From Anaerolineae bacterium (GTDB lineage: Bacteria > Chloroflexota > Anaerolineae > Caldilineales > Caldilineaceae), in the NCBI GenBank assembly GCA_030432295.1, contig JAUIHI010000043.1, forward strand, positions 1 through 51,350: DNA of 51,350 nt. Reading direction: 5' to 3'. The position numbers and the translations under genes were made by a program. The notes beneath the pieces are model-generated. The model was not told the origin of the DNA. It saw only the letters and a list, made by a program, of their open reading frames with translations, and did no database searches. This document shows, piece by piece, positions 48,321 to 51,350 of this stretch. The first letter of the stretch is position 1, and each line of letters opens with the position of its first letter.

Positions 48321-48360
48321 GCGTAGGGACGTGATTGAATCACGCCCCTACGCTTTTTTT
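48321..48360 (+). terminator. Intrinsic terminator after the SNF2-SWIM operon
   Basis: GCGTAGGG (48321) pairs with CCCCTACGC (48345-48353), with an inner stem CGTGATT-G-AATCACG, followed by TTTTTTT. A GGCGGACGGC repeat copy precedes it at 48304-48320. The remaining ~110 bases to the convergent STAND gene show a half-copy of the CCGGAAGG repeat only. Confidence 0.75.
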
Positions 48361-48472
48361 GGGGAATGCTCTGCGTCTGGTGCGAAATACGACGGGTGGC
48401 TTTCGGGGATGCGGCCACAGAATAGAGGGGATAGGGAAGTGGTTTTGGCCGTATCCCGGAAGGTTGGCGAGG

Positions 48473-50635
48473 TCAATGTCGCATAGCCCTTACCCTTTCC
48501 AGTTCCCGCCGAACTCTTTCCAAATCGGGATAACCGACGGCTTCATCAATCTGGACGACAATCTGCAACTGTTCTTCAGCTTCAGCCAATCGACCCAAAT
48601 CTTTAAACACCATTGCCATATTGAAACGAGTAGTGCTTTCACTCCAACGGTCCTTCACCTGGCATGAAAGTAGCAGCGAGTTTGCATAATACTCCAACGC
48701 CATCTCTCCCTCTCCAAAATCATGATAGACCCTGCCTATGTTACCTAACACCATTGCCTCCCTGCTTTGGTCCCCCACTAGGCGAACCAGCGGCAGCGCC
48801 TCCTCGTAATATCCCAGCGCTATCTCCTTCGCCCCTAACGCTAAGTAGATTGTACCGATATTGCTCAGCGTCGTCGCCTCCCCACTCCGATCCCCCACTT
48901 GGCGAAACAAGGGCAGCGCTTCCGAAAAATATGCGAACGCCCTCTCCTCGTTCCCAAAATCATCATAAATCCGGCCTATGTTGTTCAGCGCCATTGCCTC
49001 CCCATTGCGATTTCTCACTCGACGGAAATGCGGCAGTGCCTTCTCGTAACATCTTAATGCCTTCTCCTTCTCACCCAACGCATTGTAGACCCCGCCCATA
49101 TTATTCAGCATCATTGCTTCCCCACTCGGGTCCCCCACTTGGCTAAACAGCGACAGTGCTTCCGAGAAATACATCAACGCCCTCTTCTTTTCAGCCAACG
49201 CGTTGTAGAGGCTGCCGTAATTGGCCAGCATGCGAGCTTGACTTTTGGTGTCACCATTCTTTTCAGAAGCGGTCAGAGCTATAGCAATCCAACTCAGGTA
49301 GTCACCCCACAAGCCGCGCCGAGAAAGGTATGTGTACAGGCTGTCCACAAACTCAACGGTCGCTGGATCATCCGGTATCGTTTGTTGCCATGCGTACTGA
49401 ATCTGAGGAAAGATTGACTCAATTACCTGCCAGTCATCCTCATCAGCGTTGACCCGTTCCAGATAGTGCTCCCGGTGGCGGGTGATGGCCTCGGCAGGAG
49501 TGCGGGCGCGGGACACATCGGCGACGGTCTGGTGCAGGGCTAACGATTCATCCGCGTCCTGTTCCAGCAGGTTGCGCTCGATGAGCAGGGCCAGGGCGTT
49601 GATGTCGCATTCAGCCACGGCCTGGGCTGCGGTCAGGTCGAAGTTGGCCGGTTTGGGGGCAAACGCGCCCAGTGCGTAGAAGGCATCCACCGCCCCGGGC
49701 GACTCCTCGGCCAAGCCGTCGATGCTCAAGGCAATCGTTTCTTCCAAAGTCACTCGCGCACCCGTGCCATCCCCCAACCGGCGGGTCGCCAACGCCAGAC
49801 GGCGGGCCGGATCGGTCAGGTCGGCCAGGGCGCTGCGGCTGGCCTCGGCAAAACGGGCGCTGGCTCCCGCGGCCAGATAGCCGCCCAACAGTTCCACAGC
49901 CAGGGGCAGGTAGCCCACCGCGGCCAGCAGCCCCGCTGCCTGCTTTTCGTCCACGGCCACGGCTTTGGGGGCCAGGCGGCGCAACAGTTCCAGGGCATCG
50001 GCAGGGGCCAGCTCCTCCACCCGCTCGCTGCGCCCGGCAAAGGCGAAGGCCAGGCCCTGGTCCCGGCTGGTGAGCAGATGGGCGCAGTTGGGTCCGCCAC
50101 AGCGCAGATGTTCGGCGGCTTCCAACTGCCAGGCGTCGTCGATGACCAGCAGCAGTTTCCGGTGTCCGATGGCGTCGCGCACGGCCTGGGCCCGGGCCTC
50201 GACAGTGGGGCGGTCGCTCACATCCACGCCCAGGGCGTCGGCCCAGCGAGCCAGACGGCTGGGCAGGTCCGGCTGGGGGCCTAAGCCCGCCCAGAGTACG
50301 CCGTCGGAGAAGTGGGCCAGCACGTCCCGGTGGTGGGCCAGGGCCACGGCCAGTGTCGTCTTGCCCACCCCCGGCTTGCCTTCGGCAGAGAGGGCGACGC
50401 TCCCACCCACGGTGAGACGGGCGGACAGGTCGGCGACGATGGCGTCGCGTCCGAGGAAGTGCGCGGGCAGGGAGGGCACGTCGATCCAGAGGGGCGGGCG
50501 CTCCGCGGGGAGGATGTACACATCGCCGAGATGCTCCACATTGCCGCCCACCACTGGGCCGGTCACGTGGCCACTGATGTTCTGCTGGTTGCCGTGGATG
50601 GATTGGGGATTGGGTGATTGAGATTCTGTGGTCAT
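48473..50635 (-). CDS. STAND NTPase: NB-ARC with C-terminal TPR array
   Basis: 720 residues. A short N-terminal tail (QNISGHVTGPVVGGNVEHLG) precedes an NB-ARC domain: P-loop GKPGVGKTTLA, Walker B LLLVIDDAW, LLTSRDQ (RNBS-B), and GYLPLAVELLGG (GLPL). A winged-helix region follows. From about residue 460 there are at least six 40-residue TPR units (AMMLNNMGGVYNALGEKEKA and similar), producing a 120-bp periodicity in the DNA. STAND proteins act as ligand-triggered oligomeric switches; some are anti-phage sensors. No effector domain is recognisable, so it may signal through an unseen partner. Start ATG 50635. Confidence 0.9.
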   Translation of the reverse strand: MTTESQSPNPQSIHGNQQNISGHVTGPVVGGNVEHLGDVYILPAERPPLWIDVPSLPAHFLGRDAIVADLSARLTVGGSVALSAEGKPGVGKTTLAVALAHHRDVLAHFSDGVLWAGLGPQPDLPSRLARWADALGVDVSDRPTVEARAQAVRDAIGHRKLLLVIDDAWQLEAAEHLRCGGPNCAHLLTSRDQGLAFAFAGRSERVEELAPADALELLRRLAPKAVAVDEKQAAGLLAAVGYLPLAVELLGGYLAAGASARFAEASRSALADLTDPARRLALATRRLGDGTGARVTLEETIALSIDGLAEESPGAVDAFYALGAFAPKPANFDLTAAQAVAECDINALALLIERNLLEQDADESLALHQTVADVSRARTPAEAITRHREHYLERVNADEDDWQVIESIFPQIQYAWQQTIPDDPATVEFVDSLYTYLSRRGLWGDYLSWIAIALTASEKNGDTKSQARMLANYGSLYNALAEKKRALMYFSEALSLFSQVGDPSGEAMMLNNMGGVYNALGEKEKALRCYEKALPHFRRVRNRNGEAMALNNIGRIYDDFGNEERAFAYFSEALPLFRQVGDRSGEATTLSNIGTIYLALGAKEIALGYYEEALPLVRLVGDQSREAMVLGNIGRVYHDFGEGEMALEYYANSLLLSCQVKDRWSESTTRFNMAMVFKDLGRLAEAEEQLQIVVQIDEAVGYPDLERVRRELERVRAMRH

Positions 50636-50666
50636 CGGGTTTGGTCCCGGTGGTGGTGGGTTGGCT

Positions 50667-50700
50667 ACAAACTGAGTTTCTTCTGAGAAACTCAGTTTGT
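50667..50700. repeat. 14-bp-stem hairpin upstream of the STAND gene
   Basis: ACAAACTGAGTTTC (50667-50680), loop TTCTGA, then GAAACTCAGTTTGT (50687-50700), perfect. It lies 32 bases upstream of the start codon of the minus-strand gene, thus within its leader or promoter region. Confidence 0.7.
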
Positions 50701-50779
50701 GAACGTCTGTCTGGTTGTCAGTATAGGGGTTTTGGCGGGGTTGGCAAGTCGGCGGAAAGGCCCCCACCGCCCCCTACCA

Positions 50780-51350
50780 GTTGTGGGAAGGTCGGCTGTT
50801 TGAGGGTCGCCCCCTCCTCCCCCGTTCCGTTGTGGAATCAATCGCGTCGGTGGGAGTGAGTGGATGGCGCTGTCGGTTCTGCGCTCCATCTGGGGGAGAG
50901 GAGGGGGATCGACAGCAATTTTTGCTTTGTGCTCCACACGCAATCAAACTTCGGCGCACCCAATGCCGTTGACGAGTTCCCCCTCCTCTCCCAACCCACG
51001 CAACAGCCTCAACGAACCACCGCCACGGCTGGGAGAGGAGGGGGGCAGGGGGTGGTGAGGGAATGGCGATTTGTGCTTGGCACTCTACACACAATCCAAC
51101 TTCGGCACGACCAACACCGTCGACGAGTTCCCCCTCCTCTCCCAGCCACGCAAGAGCCCCAACAAACCATCTCCATCGCTGGGAGAGGAGGGGGGCAGGG
51201 GGTGGTGAGGGAACGACGATTTTTGCTTTGTGCTCCACACGAAAGAAACTTTGCTGCGACCAACGCCGCCGACGAGTTCCCCCTCCTCTCCCAACCCACG
51301 CAACAGCCTCAACGAACTATCTCCACGGCTGGGAGAGGAGGGGGTCAGGG
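50780..51350. repeat. ~150-bp tandem repeat, each unit a foldback, running off the edge
   Basis: The anchor GAGTTCCCCCTCCTC recurs at 50974, 51125 and 51274 (spacing 151 and 149), with a more divergent first unit from about 50805. Each unit contains CCCCCTCCTCTCCCA and its complement TGGGAGAGGAGGGGG about 45 bases apart, then CAGGGGGTGGTGAGGGA. Units also share TTTTTGCTTTGTGCTCCACA. Several frames stay open through it by composition, but they lack ribosome binding sites and family resemblance. It continues beyond the window. Confidence 0.85.

Noticed and set aside
50774..51312. Overlapping frames in the terminal tandem repeat as genes
   Set aside because: They repeat with the 150-bp unit, lack ribosome binding sites, and occur on both strands.

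Overview
The window looks like chromosomal DNA of a GC-rich, free-living bacterium. The best guess is Chloroflexota (Anaerolineae/Caldilineae-like). This rests on the gene repertoire, the frequent GTG and TTG starts, the heavy load of intergenic palindromic repeats, and a secreted protein ending in an LPLLVRGW-type tail of a kind I associate with exported Chloroflexota proteins. The lineage is inference, since no rRNA is present. No prophage or conjugative module is visible. The only transposase is a fragment at the left edge.

Layout: 1-0.6 kb is an IS5-like transposase end abutting a decapitated PIN-domain (VapC-like) gene and its small partner. 0.6-7.2 kb holds a GNAT, two SDR-type oxidoreductases, a 1034-residue secreted repeat protein and a coiled-coil protein. 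7.2-11.2 kb is an accessory island: palindromes, a truncated small gene, a TumA/TumE-like toxin-antitoxin pair, and a GmrSD-like DUF262/DUF1524 nuclease gene flanked on both sides by strictly 20-bp-phased arrays of the dyad GYACAGNNNCTGTRC. 11.2-31 kb is mostly metabolism and RNA/DNA handling: MetC-like lyase, two MpsC-like proteins, CorC-like, MetE-like, Gfo/Idh/MocA, enolase-superfamily, zinc alcohol dehydrogenase, Dam with partner, DAAO-like, RtcB, RIO kinase, DinB and penicillin acylase. Two small accessory genes (GxxExxY and four-helix bundle) each sit between inverted repeats.

31-40 kb carries a core block. It includes a radical-SAM DNA-repair gene with a textbook SOS promoter, ftsY, prfB with its programmed +1 frameshift, a LarA-like protein, a HAD hydrolase, tRNA-Ser(CGA), an O-antigen ligase-like protein, GtrA and an acetamidase. 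40-48 kb has tandem phosphoesterases, a pentapeptide-repeat membrane protein and an SNF2 helicase-SWIM operon. 48-51 kb has a STAND NTPase with TPRs, then a ~150-bp tandem repeat running off the edge.

The most distinctive property is the repeat ecology. Many different palindromic families abut or contain the stop codons of genes. In two convergent gene pairs one hairpin lies between, and adjoins, both stop codons. Copies also occur in frame inside the SNF2 and acylase genes. The two 20-bp dyad arrays around the GmrSD-like gene are the strongest candidate for an undescribed system. The second array runs into the predicted promoter of the downstream metC-like gene, which suggests a multimeric DNA-binding protein.
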